Assembly: GCF_047324175.1 (NCBI RefSeq)
Contig: NZ_CP178732.1
Coordinates: 5,022,001-5,086,000, forward strand
Direction: 5' to 3'
Length of the DNA stretch: 64,000 nt
Source of the DNA: Acerihabitans sp015654925
GTDB lineage: Bacteria; Pseudomonadota; Gammaproteobacteria; Enterobacterales; Enterobacteriaceae
Both the position numbers and the translations under genes were made by a program. Shown here one piece after another: positions 8,174 to 16,007 of this stretch (position 1 is its first letter; each line of letters begins with the position of its first letter). The notes under the pieces were generated by a model. It was not told where the DNA came from, did not search any database, and saw only the letters and a program-made list of their open reading frames with translations.

Positions 8174-9031
8174 ATGATCGTTATTACCGGTGCCACCGGC
8201 CAGCTGGGCCGCCTCGTAATTGCAGAGCTGTTAAAAACCCATCCGGCCTCGGAGCTGGTCGCCGCCGTGCGCAGCCCGGAAAAAGCGCGGGATCTCGCGG
8301 CGCTGGGCGTAGAAGTGCGCCAGGCCGACTACAGCCAGCCCGCTACGCTGGATATCGCTTTGCGCGGCGCGGAAAAATTATTGCTGATTTCATCAAACGC
8401 AGTCGGCGCGCGCGTAGAGCAGCATCGCAATGTTATCGACGCCGCCAAACGGGCGCATGTGAAGCTGCTGGCCTACACCAGCCTGCTGCATGCCGATACG
8501 TCCCCGCTGGGATTAAGCAAGGAGCATCTGGCGACGGAAGACCTGCTGGACGAGTCCGGCCTGCCGGTCGTATTGTTGCGTAACGGCTGGTATCACGAGA
8601 ATTACACCGCCGGTATCCCCACGGCCCTGGCCCATAACGCGCTGGCGGGCTGCGCCGGCGACGGACGCATCGCCTCGGCGTCCCGCACCGACTATGCGGC
8701 GGCGGCGGCGGCCGTGCTGTCAAAGGAAAACCAGGCGGGCAAAATTTATGAACTGGCCGGCGACGAAGCCTATACCCTGACCGAGCTGGCGGCTGAAATT
8801 ACCCGGCAGTCCGGCACCGCCGTCAAATACGTTAATCTGACGCAGCCGGAATACCAGGCCTTATTAAGCCAGGCCGGACTGCCGGATTTCCTGGCGGTGA
8901 TGCTCTCCGACTCCGAAAGCGGCGCGTCGCAGGGCGGCCTGTTTGACGACGCCCGGCAGTTAAGCCAGCTGATCGGACGCCCGACGCAGCCGTTGGCCCA
9001 GGCGGTGGCCGCCGCGCTCAAAGCCGGTTAA
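8174..9031 (+). CDS. qorB: QorB, NAD(P)H:quinone oxidoreductase 2
   Basis: NmrA/SDR-like reductase that transfers hydride from NADPH to quinones. 285 residues against 286 in E. coli QorB. The N-terminus has the nucleotide motif VITGATGQLGRLVIAELL; further hallmarks are LLLISSNAVGARVEQHRNVIDAAKRAHVKLLAYTSLLH and LLRNGWYHENYTAG. An AAGGAG ribosome site precedes the ATG. It is divergent from the HxlR-type regulator across a palindrome. Its TAA overlaps the stop of the next, convergent gene. Confidence 0.93.
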   Translation: MIVITGATGQLGRLVIAELLKTHPASELVAAVRSPEKARDLAALGVEVRQADYSQPATLDIALRGAEKLLLISSNAVGARVEQHRNVIDAAKRAHVKLLAYTSLLHADTSPLGLSKEHLATEDLLDESGLPVVLLRNGWYHENYTAGIPTALAHNALAGCAGDGRIASASRTDYAAAAAAVLSKENQAGKIYELAGDEAYTLTELAAEITRQSGTAVKYVNLTQPEYQALLSQAGLPDFLAVMLSDSESGASQGGLFDDARQLSQLIGRPTQPLAQAVAAALKAG

Positions 9032-9468
9032 AAGACGTCGCCCAGCGGTTTGATAACCACCAGCAGCACGCAGACGATCAGCGCCAGCAGGGTAAACCCG
9101 GCGGCATAACGCAGTATGCCCGGGGCCACCGGCCGGGATTGCCCCAGGCTGCGCCGCAGCGACCCCGACTGGATACCGTGCAGCCCCGACAGGGCGAGAA
9201 CAAACAGGAATTTAACGATCAGATCCATTGACGGCGGCCAGTTGCCCATCATGGTCAGCGCCACGCCGGAGATCCAGGTCAATATCATGGCAGGCAGGGT
9301 GACCGTTTGATTCCATCGCTGGATGGCGCTAAAGATCCGCAGGCCGGGGGAAATCTCGGCCTGCGGCATCGTTTTCCATGCGGACATGGCGACCGCCAGC
9401 ATAAACATGCCGCCGATCCAAACCGCGATGGCCACCAAATGCAGCGCTTTGATCCACATATAGCCCAT
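9028..9468 (-). CDS. CopD/HemJ-like integral membrane protein
   Basis: A 146-residue inner-membrane protein with four likely membrane helices. The opening MWIKALHLVAIAVWIGGMFMLA, with its membrane-embedded His, is the signature seen in the CopD and HemJ (UPF0093) families, where such histidines bind haem or copper. HemJ oxidises protoporphyrinogen, but this short form cannot be assigned to that reaction from sequence alone. Its start overlaps the stop of the upstream DUF3817 gene (TAATG), so the two are translationally coupled and probably work together. Confidence 0.7.
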   Translation of the reverse strand: MGYMWIKALHLVAIAVWIGGMFMLAVAMSAWKTMPQAEISPGLRIFSAIQRWNQTVTLPAMILTWISGVALTMMGNWPPSMDLIVKFLFVLALSGLHGIQSGSLRRSLGQSRPVAPGILRYAAGFTLLALIVCVLLVVIKPLGDVF

Positions 9469-9842
9469 TATACCTGCTCCTCATTGACCGGTACGTTAGC
9501 GACGCCCGGCCCGGCTTCACGCCGTTTGATCATACCCACATTGAAAAAGGTGCCGAAAGGAATAAACGCCAGGATCAACAGCCGCATCACCTGGGCCTTG
9601 CGCCACAATCCCGCGGAGGCGCTATTGATAACCATCCAGGCGTAGAACAAAAAGGCCAGGCCATGCACCGGTCCCATGACCGACGAGACCTGCGGAAAAC
9701 CGCCAAGATGTTTTAGCGGCACGGCGATACACGCCAGAACCACCAGCGTGGTGCCTTCCACCAGCGAAGCGGCATGTAAGCGTTTTAGTAGCGATATATC
9801 CTGGCTATCCAGCCCGGGCGGCGCTTGGTGCGGTATGGCCAC
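9468..9842 (-). CDS. DUF3817 family membrane protein
   Basis: A 124-residue protein from a GTG start. It has about three membrane helices and the DUF3817 landmark MGPVHGLAFLFYAWMV, preceded by an N-terminal helix RLHAASLVEGTTLVVLACIAVPLK. The function of this family is unknown. It is the first gene of a two-gene minus-strand operon with the CopD/HemJ-like protein, overlapping it by one base. Confidence 0.75.
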   Translation of the reverse strand: MAIPHQAPPGLDSQDISLLKRLHAASLVEGTTLVVLACIAVPLKHLGGFPQVSSVMGPVHGLAFLFYAWMVINSASAGLWRKAQVMRLLILAFIPFGTFFNVGMIKRREAGPGVANVPVNEEQV

Positions 9843-10157
9843 GTTGACCCTTTGCCGCTGCGGCGGCGAAATACAAAATGTAGGGTTATTCTACCGGCCG
9901 GGGGGGTTGGCGGCAAGGGCGCGGGTCAGGACATGGCCGTGTTTGACGGGGTGATATTCCCGTGGGGCGCGGCTATCGCAAATACGCTTATTCAAGAAAT
10001 TAAAAAAGTAATAATATTATTATATTTCCTAAAAACTATTATTATAATTCAAGTGGTAATCTTGTGAAGAAAATCACGTTAAAATTTTAACTAAATGATG
10101 CTTTTTTCACACCGATGGCATAACTTGTACTTCCACACACAAGGAAGAATAAGCTTT
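9843..10157. other. AT-rich intergenic region upstream of aminotransferase gene
   Basis: A 315-bp gene-free stretch. The first part is GC-rich with a G7 run near 9900. From about 9990 it becomes strongly AT-rich with runs of A and T. It carries a CRP-like site (listed separately) and no convincing gene. The base composition differs sharply from the neighbouring genes. Confidence 0.5.
10063..10078. promoter_or_regulatory. CRP-like binding site
   Basis: TGTGA, six bases, then TCACG: nine of the ten core positions of the CRP consensus. It lies 80 bp upstream of the aminotransferase ATG. Catabolite control of that gene is inferred. Confidence 0.5.
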
Positions 10158-11411
10158 ATGCTTAACATTATTGATATTAACAATCATGCATCAGAGTTAT
10201 TAATATCGGGCATAGCCCGAACTTATCATAATAACTTACCCAATAAACTTGAATCGCTATTAGAACTTATTAATAACGAATCGCTTTATAATAATTCGCC
10301 CCATGTCTCTTTTATGCCTTCAGCCAGAATTAATTCCGTCAACGAACAGACGGCCTGTCTGGCCATGATGGCCGAGGTGGTCAATTCCGGGCAGTTTGCC
10401 GGCGGCGATGCGATTATCCGGCTGGAAAAACTGCTGGAGGAGTATTACCAGGCAACCTCATGCATTGCCACCAGCAGCGGGGCAGATGCGCTGAAAATAG
10501 CGCTGGCCGCCATCGGCGTCGGAGCGGGTGATGAAATCATTATTCCACATAACGCTTTTGCGGCTACTGAAAACGCCATTTTTTCCATAGGGGCGAAGCC
10601 GGTCTATGCGAATATCGATGAGAGTTTTAATATCAACCCGACGGAGATTGCCCGGCTCGCCACGGATAAAACCAAAGCCGTGCTGGCGGTGTGCCTGTAT
10701 GGCTCCATACGCAATATGCAGCAAATATCCCGCGAGGCGGAGTGCCACGAGCTGCGGGTCATCATCGATGCGGCGCAATGTTTCGGCATTCCCGAGATTT
10801 TGCGCTTCAGCGACGCCGTTGCGTTGAGTTTCAATCCGGTTAAAAATATCGGCGGTTTTGGCAAATCCGGCGCGTTATTGACCTATTCGACGGAGATAGC
10901 CAAACGGGCCAGGCAATTTTCTCATCACGGTATCGTCGAAGGCGAAATACACGTCAAAGCCCATGGCCGGGGTTTTAACAGCCGGATGGATAATATCCAG
11001 GCCTCGGCGATATTGGCGAAATTTGGGTTTTTTGAAGTGAATGCGCTTAAGCGCGCCTTTTTAGCTTATCGCTATATAAATCAGCTTACGCTGCTGGAGC
11101 GGAAAGGCCGGATTATCCTGCCTATCGAGCGGCTGGGAAACACCTGGCATTTATTCCCGATCCGGGTCAATGAGGCTAAACGCGACGAGCTGATACGCTA
11201 TGCCAAAATAATGAATGTTGAATTCGATATTCACTGTACCCCGCCGGGGCATGGGGACGCGCATGATTATACTCCGCTCCATCGGGATAAAATCAGCTTC
11301 CCCATGAGCAGCTTCATTTACTTTTCCGTGCTCCATATCCCCTTGCACAATCATATGTCCCTTGAAGAACAGGATACGGTTATCAAGGTGATTTATGATT
11401 TTTTTAAATAA
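10158..11411 (+). CDS. DegT/DnrJ/EryC1/StrS-family PLP aminotransferase, orphan
   Basis: Pyridoxal-phosphate enzyme of the sugar/cyclitol aminotransferase family, 417 residues. The start at 10158 has AAGGAAG about ten bases upstream; an earlier in-frame ATG at 10095 has none. The PLP fold begins around residue 75. It has SSGADALKIALAAIGVGAGDEIIIPHNAFAAT, VIIDAAQCFGIP, and the lysine that binds PLP in FNPVKNIGGFGKSGAL near residue 229. The first 60 residues are an asparagine-rich extension that I do not recognise. Such enzymes normally sit in clusters for deoxyamino sugars, O-antigen or antibiotics; no partner genes lie nearby. Flanks are AT-rich and a CRP-like site precedes it, so acquisition by transfer is plausible. 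Substrate unknown. Confidence 0.82.
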   Translation: MLNIIDINNHASELLISGIARTYHNNLPNKLESLLELINNESLYNNSPHVSFMPSARINSVNEQTACLAMMAEVVNSGQFAGGDAIIRLEKLLEEYYQATSCIATSSGADALKIALAAIGVGAGDEIIIPHNAFAATENAIFSIGAKPVYANIDESFNINPTEIARLATDKTKAVLAVCLYGSIRNMQQISREAECHELRVIIDAAQCFGIPEILRFSDAVALSFNPVKNIGGFGKSGALLTYSTEIAKRARQFSHHGIVEGEIHVKAHGRGFNSRMDNIQASAILAKFGFFEVNALKRAFLAYRYINQLTLLERKGRIILPIERLGNTWHLFPIRVNEAKRDELIRYAKIMNVEFDIHCTPPGHGDAHDYTPLHRDKISFPMSSFIYFSVLHIPLHNHMSLEEQDTVIKVIYDFFK

Positions 11412-11663
11412 GCTAAACCCGGGCCAAACCAGGCCGGAGGGGCATAAGGCAGAAATGTTATAATTTTCTCAAAAAAACGAGCGGGACGCCCGCGCCCACC
11501 CTTTTGCCTGAGGGTCCGGGTGAGCCCCCCCCCCGCCCCGAGCGCCGGCCGGCGATGATTATCCTCTACGCCTCGCCCATAAATGCCTGATATAGTGCAA
11601 GGGCGTTGATTAGGCCACCTTTATTGCCTGCGAAACCATTCCCTGCGCAACCGGAGAAAAACG
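11412..11663. other. Intergenic region with hairpin and C10 tract
   Basis: A 252-bp gene-free stretch. It contains a short hairpin (GCGGG/CCCGC near 11481) preceded by a run of seven A residues, which would read as a hairpin plus U tract on the minus strand. At 11525-11534 there is a run of ten C residues, a possible slippage site. No gene seen. Confidence 0.4.
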
Positions 11664-12185
11664 ATGCAAACGATAGCCGTTGATATGGACGAGGTCATCG
11701 CTGACTTCAACACCAAAATGATTCGCCATTTCAATGCCGAGTTTGGCGAAAATATCGTGCTGGGCGATTTGGCCGGGCAAACCATCCAGCAATTGCGCCC
11801 CGCGCTGCGCGAGCAGATCAATCGCATGATCGGTGAACCGGATTTTTTCAGCGATTTGGATGTTATGCCGCATTCGCAGGAGGTAATCGGTCAGCTTACC
11901 GCCAAATACCAGGTGTTTATCACCACCGCCGCCATGGAGTTCCCCGCCTCGTTCGGCGCCAAGTTCCAATGGCTGAAAACCCACTTCGGCTTTATGAACC
12001 CCATGAATTTTGTGTTTTGCGGCAACAAAAGCATTCTTAACGCCGACTACCTGATCGATGACAATGTCCGTCATTTTACCCATTTTGTCGGCGAAGGCAT
12101 CCTGTTCACCGCGCCGCACAATATCCACCAGACCGGCTATCGCCGGGTAGACAGCTGGCAAGAGGTCGCCGCGCTGTTTTTATAA
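11664..12185 (+). CDS. 5'(3')-deoxyribonucleotidase-like HAD phosphatase
   Basis: HAD-superfamily enzyme of the cytosolic NT5C type (pfam 5'-nucleotidase, deoxy), 173 residues, expected to remove the 5'-phosphate from deoxypyrimidine nucleotides. Catalytic motif I is VDMDEVIADF (nucleophile Asp, acid/base Asp two positions on). Motif II is in VFITTAA. The lysine and motif III acid pair are in GNKSILNADYLIDDN near residue 130. It has no obvious operon partner. Confidence 0.82.
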   Translation: MQTIAVDMDEVIADFNTKMIRHFNAEFGENIVLGDLAGQTIQQLRPALREQINRMIGEPDFFSDLDVMPHSQEVIGQLTAKYQVFITTAAMEFPASFGAKFQWLKTHFGFMNPMNFVFCGNKSILNADYLIDDNVRHFTHFVGEGILFTAPHNIHQTGYRRVDSWQEVAALFL

Positions 12186-12217
12186 ACCTGTATTTATAAA
12201 CCAATGTCAGCAGGGTA

Positions 12218-12246
12218 TTGACTCGTGACCTGGCTCTCAATATAGT
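12218..12246 (+). promoter_or_regulatory. Promoter of the MarR-efflux operon
   Basis: TTGACT (12218-12223) and TATAGT (12241-12246) are separated by exactly 17 bp, a strong sigma-70 promoter. Just downstream two near-direct repeats, TAGCAAACT (12247) and TAGCAACTT (12270), and the inverted repeat AGTT-agca-AACT overlap the predicted start of transcription. They are candidate operators for the MarR protein encoded next. Confidence 0.65.
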
Positions 12247-12265
12247 TAGCAAACTACCTAATTAC

Positions 12266-12772
12266 ATGCTAGCAACTTTGATGCCTATCGCAAAAAATCG
12301 TACCCAGGCCCTGATGGCCATTACCGTGGCATTGGGGTTATTACAACGGGGCTATCGGGCCAAAGCGGATAAAATCGTGGCCCCGCTGGGCCTGTCGGCG
12401 GCCATGGCCTGGCCGCTGGTGCTGATTGGCCGCCATCCGCAGGGTATCCGCCCGGGCAGTTTATCCGAAGAATTGGGTATCGAAGGACCGTCGCTGGTGC
12501 GCTCGTTAAATCAATTGGTCAAAGCGGAACTGGTTATGCGCCAGGAAGACGCGGTGGATAAACGCGCGAAAATTCTGTTTCTGACCCCGGCGGGCAGCGC
12601 TATACGTACGCAAATCGAAGCGCTGCTCAATGATTTTCGCGCCGCGCTGTTCGACGGCGTGCCGCCGGCGGATATCGACGCCTGCCTGCGCACGTTCAGC
12701 CTGTTGGAACGGCGGCTGGGGATTAATGGATCGTCGGCCATTGATGCCGACTCGGTAGCGATTAACGCGTAA
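12266..12772 (+). CDS. MarR-family regulator of the efflux operon
   Basis: Winged-helix repressor of the MarR/SlyA type, about 168 residues. The HTH region is PGSLSEELGIEGPSLVRSLNQLVKAELVMRQEDAVDKRAKILFLTPAG, with the Asp-x-Arg wing typical of the family. Longer reading frames begin at a TTG that is itself the promoter -35 box, so the start must lie downstream; ATG at 12266 or 12281 are both possible and neither has a good ribosome site. It is immediately followed by the exporter gene (TAA-ATG abutting). This suggests ligand-released autoregulation of the operon; the ligand is probably an aromatic acid. Confidence 0.85.
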   Translation: MLATLMPIAKNRTQALMAITVALGLLQRGYRAKADKIVAPLGLSAAMAWPLVLIGRHPQGIRPGSLSEELGIEGPSLVRSLNQLVKAELVMRQEDAVDKRAKILFLTPAGSAIRTQIEALLNDFRAALFDGVPPADIDACLRTFSLLERRLGINGSSAIDADSVAINA

Positions 12773-14869
12773 ATGGCCCTCACCCTGCCCACGGTGAAGT
12801 TATTCACCCGCAACGAGGTAATTTACTCGCTGAAGAGCTTTGCCGCCGCGATGCTGGCCCTATACCTGGCCAGCCGCGCCGGGCTGCCCAACACCTTTTG
12901 GTCGCTGCTTACCGTATATGTGGTCAGCCAGCCCCTGGCGGGCATGGTGCGCTCCAAAGCGGTATATCGCCTGTGCGGCACGTTTATCGGCAGCACCGCC
13001 ACGGTATTTATCATCCCGGCGCTCTCCAACGCGCCCGTATTGCTGTCGCTGGCCATGGCGCTATGGGTCAGTTTCTGCCTGTTTATCTCCTTGTTGGACC
13101 GCACGCCGCGATCCTATGCTTTTATGCTGGCCGGCTATACGGCGGCGTTGATCGGTTTTCCTTCCGTGCAGACCCCGGATCTGATTTTTAATACCGCCAT
13201 TACGCGCGTGGAGGAGATCAGCCTGGGGATTTTATGCGCCACCCTGGTCCATAGCATCGTGCTGCCCGCCGGCCTGTCGGCAAGCGTGATGGGACTGCTG
13301 GATAAAACCCTGACCGATACCCGGCGCTGGCTGACGGATATTTTCTCTCCCGCGGCGCCGGCTGAAGACAACGGCGCCCTGTCGGCGGTGCGCCTCAAAC
13401 TGTCGGTGGATATCACCCAATTGCGCCTGCTGGCCACCCATATTCCTTTTGATACCAGCAACCTGGCCTGGACGACGGCGGCCATCCGCACCATGCAAGA
13501 CCGGGTGGCGGAGCTGATTCCCACGCTGTCGGCGGTGGAGGATCGCCTGCAGGCCCTGTACCAGGCCGAAGGGGGCTGGAGCCCGGACGTGCTGGCGGTA
13601 CAGTCGCATATCAACCAATGGCTGGAGGCCAACGCGTCGCTGCTGCCCGATGCCGCGGCGGATATCACGCTGCCGGCCGCCGACGGCGACGATTGGCGCC
13701 TGACGCTGCGCCAAGCGGTACAAGCGCTGGCGACCGGCGGCGACGGGACGCCCTGGACCCGTGCGCTGCGCATCTCCCTGGTCACCTATCTGGAAGAGTT
13801 GATGCGCCAATGGCAATCCTGCATCACCCTGCGCCAGGATATCAATACCGGTTTACGCGCGGGCGTCATGCCCCGGCGCCGCGGGGCCGCGGTCGGCAAC
13901 CGCGTACTGCACCGCGATATCGGCATGGCGCTGCTCTCGTCGCTGGCGGCGTTTATCGCCATTGTCCTGTGCTGCCTGTTCTGGGTCCAGACCGGCTGGG
14001 CCGACGGAGCGACGGCGGCCATGATGGCGGCGGTGTTTTGCAGCTTTTTCGCCTTTATGGACGACCCGGTGCCCGCCATCAATATGTTTCTGAAATATAC
14101 TTTTTGGTCGGCGCCGATTTCGGCCCTCTATATTCTGGTCCTGCTGCCCGCGGTGCAGGATTTCGGCATGCTGGCGCTGGTCTGCGCGCCGTTGTTCCTG
14201 ATCCTCGGCTGCTACAGCGCGCGGCCGGCCAAGTTTATGATCGCCATGCCGCTGCTGTTCGGCGTGGCGGGCACCATGTCGCTGCACGACACCGCCCATG
14301 CGGATGTCACCAGTTTTATCAATACCACCACCGCCCAGCTCCTGGGCACGTTTATGGCGGCGCGGGTGACCCGGCTGTTCCGCTCGGTGGGCGCCGACTG
14401 GAGCGCGCGGCGCATTCGCAAAGCCATCCGCCGCGACCTGGTGCTGATGTCCAGCGGCGCCAAAGCGCAGCACCTGCAAATCTTCGCCGTCAGGATAGTC
14501 GATCGCATCGGGCTGCTGGTGACGCGCATCGCCCAGGGCGAAGTGGCCCGGCATAACAGCATCGCCCGGGAAAGCCTGCGCGATTTACGGCTGGGAACCA
14601 ATATTATCGTGCTGCAACAGGTGCGCCGCGGCTTTCCGGACATCGCGTTTGAGGTCCTGCTCAGCCAGTTGGCCACGCTGTTCAAGGCCGCGGAAAACCT
14701 GCCCCCGGTATCATTGCTCACCACCATTGACGCAGCGCTGACCGCTATTCTGGCGCTGCCGGAAAAAACCGCCCAATGGCGCAACGCCATTACCGCGCTG
14801 GTGGGACTGCGCCATAACCTGTTTCCCGACGCCCCCGCCACCCTGACCGCCCCCGGAGAAACAGCATGA
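12773..14869 (+). CDS. FUSC-family inner-membrane efflux protein (AaeB/YdhK-like)
   Basis: Inner-membrane component of an aromatic-acid or fusaric-acid type exporter, 698 residues. It has the FUSC layout: an N-terminal block of membrane helices (SLKSFAAAMLALYLASRAGLPNTFWSLLTVYVV), a large cytoplasmic region, then a second helix block (LLSSLAAFIAIVLCCLFWVQTGWADGATAAMMAAVFCSFFA) near residue 390 and a C-terminal cytoplasmic domain. The ATG directly follows the MarR stop, and its end overlaps the DUF1656 gene by ATGA. With DUF1656, HlyD and outer-membrane partners it forms a complete three-component exporter. Confidence 0.9.
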   Translation: MALTLPTVKLFTRNEVIYSLKSFAAAMLALYLASRAGLPNTFWSLLTVYVVSQPLAGMVRSKAVYRLCGTFIGSTATVFIIPALSNAPVLLSLAMALWVSFCLFISLLDRTPRSYAFMLAGYTAALIGFPSVQTPDLIFNTAITRVEEISLGILCATLVHSIVLPAGLSASVMGLLDKTLTDTRRWLTDIFSPAAPAEDNGALSAVRLKLSVDITQLRLLATHIPFDTSNLAWTTAAIRTMQDRVAELIPTLSAVEDRLQALYQAEGGWSPDVLAVQSHINQWLEANASLLPDAAADITLPAADGDDWRLTLRQAVQALATGGDGTPWTRALRISLVTYLEELMRQWQSCITLRQDINTGLRAGVMPRRRGAAVGNRVLHRDIGMALLSSLAAFIAIVLCCLFWVQTGWADGATAAMMAAVFCSFFAFMDDPVPAINMFLKYTFWSAPISALYILVLLPAVQDFGMLALVCAPLFLILGCYSARPAKFMIAMPLLFGVAGTMSLHDTAHADVTSFINTTTAQLLGTFMAARVTRLFRSVGADWSARRIRKAIRRDLVLMSSGAKAQHLQIFAVRIVDRIGLLVTRIAQGEVARHNSIARESLRDLRLGTNIIVLQQVRRGFPDIAFEVLLSQLATLFKAAENLPPVSLLTTIDAALTAILALPEKTAQWRNAITALVGLRHNLFPDAPATLTAPGETA

Positions 14870-15075
14870 TTGGCGAAGCCAGTTTTTACGGCCTTTATAT
14901 CCCCTGGCTGATGTTGCTGGCGATGGCCGCCCTGGCGCTATTCTGGGCCGTGCGGCGTTTGCTGGTCTTCGGCGGTTTTTATCGGTGGGTCTGGCATCCG
15001 GCGCTGTTCGATATCGCCGTGTATTTACTTTTACTTTATGGGCTTACCCATGCCACCTATCTTTTACAGCGATAA
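14866..15075 (+). CDS. DUF1656 small membrane protein (AaeX/YdhI-like)
   Basis: 69-residue protein with two membrane helices and the family features FYGLYIPWLMLLAMAAL and WHPALFDIAVYLLLLYGL. AaeX and YdhI, its relatives, always accompany FUSC-HlyD exporters; their exact job is unknown. It overlaps the FUSC gene by four bases and ends six bases before the adaptor gene. Confidence 0.9.
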   Translation: MIGEASFYGLYIPWLMLLAMAALALFWAVRRLLVFGGFYRWVWHPALFDIAVYLLLLYGLTHATYLLQR

Positions 15076-15081
15076 CTTCCG

Positions 15082-16005
15082 ATGAAATCTGAAACCCTGG
15101 CTTTGCGCTCACGACAACTCATTCGCATTCTGGTGACCTTGGTGGTAACCCTGGCGGCCATTTGGGCGGTATTGCAATTATGGGATCACTATGAACTGGC
15201 GCCCTGGACGCGGGACGGACGGGTGCGCGCCAACGTGGTGGCCATCGCGCCGGATGTTTCAGGGCTGGTTACCGATGTGGCGATACATGACAACCAGCGG
15301 GTGGCGGCGGGCGAACTGCTATTCGTGGTGGACCGCACCCGCTACGAGCTGGCGGTGCGCCAGGCGGAAGTGGCGCTCAACTCGCAGCGTATCGCCATCG
15401 CCCAGGCCCAGCGCGAAGATAAACGCAACGCCCAGTTGGGCACGCTGATTCCCCAAGAGGAACGCGAACGCACCCGCACCCAGCTCGACCAGGCGCAAAA
15501 CGGCCTGGCCCAGGCGGAAGTGGCCCTGGACAGCGCCCGGCTAAATCTACAGCGGGCCCAGGTGCGATCGCCGGTGGACGGCATGGTGACCAACCTCGAT
15601 CTGCGCCAGGGCAGCTATGCCACCACCGGCAAACCGGTACTGGCGCTGGTGGATACCGGATCGTTCTATGTGGAAGGCTACTTTGAGGAAACCAAGCTGC
15701 CGCGCATCCACCTTGGCGACCCGGTCAGGGTGATTCCCATGGGCGGCAACGGCCCCTTTACCGGCACGGTGGAAAGCATTGCCGCGGGCATCGCCGAACG
15801 CGACCGGTTGACCGGCGATAACCTCCTGCCAAGCGTCAATCCCACCTTTAACTGGGTGCGGCTGGCGCAGCGCGTACCGGTGCGGGTAAAAATCGGCGTC
15901 CTGGCGCGGGACCAACGCCTGGTGGCCGGTCAAACCGTCACCGTCGAGGTCACGGCGTCCGCCACCGGCCTGGTGGCAACCAAACCCGCCAGGCAGGAGC
16001 CATAA
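15082..16005 (+). CDS. HlyD-family periplasmic adaptor (AaeA-like)
   Basis: Membrane-fusion protein linking the FUSC pump to the outer-membrane channel, 307 residues. It has an N-terminal membrane anchor (LVTLVVTLAAIWAVLQLW), then the split lipoyl domain: APDVSGLVTDVAIHDNQRVAAGELLFVVD and VRSPVDGMVTNLDLRQGSYATTGKPVLALVD. These flank a coiled-coil hairpin (about residues 90-150, rich in Gln, Arg and Ala). A beta-barrel region follows (YVEGYFEETKLPRIHLGDPVRV). It is third in the efflux operon. Confidence 0.92.
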   Translation: MKSETLALRSRQLIRILVTLVVTLAAIWAVLQLWDHYELAPWTRDGRVRANVVAIAPDVSGLVTDVAIHDNQRVAAGELLFVVDRTRYELAVRQAEVALNSQRIAIAQAQREDKRNAQLGTLIPQEERERTRTQLDQAQNGLAQAEVALDSARLNLQRAQVRSPVDGMVTNLDLRQGSYATTGKPVLALVDTGSFYVEGYFEETKLPRIHLGDPVRVIPMGGNGPFTGTVESIAAGIAERDRLTGDNLLPSVNPTFNWVRLAQRVPVRVKIGVLARDQRLVAGQTVTVEVTASATGLVATKPARQEP

Positions 16006-16007
16006 CC

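Noticed and set aside
13618..14556. 312-residue frame in a second frame of the FUSC gene
   Set aside because: Arg/Gly/His-rich composition typical of frame shadows; the FUSC frame has full domain structure.
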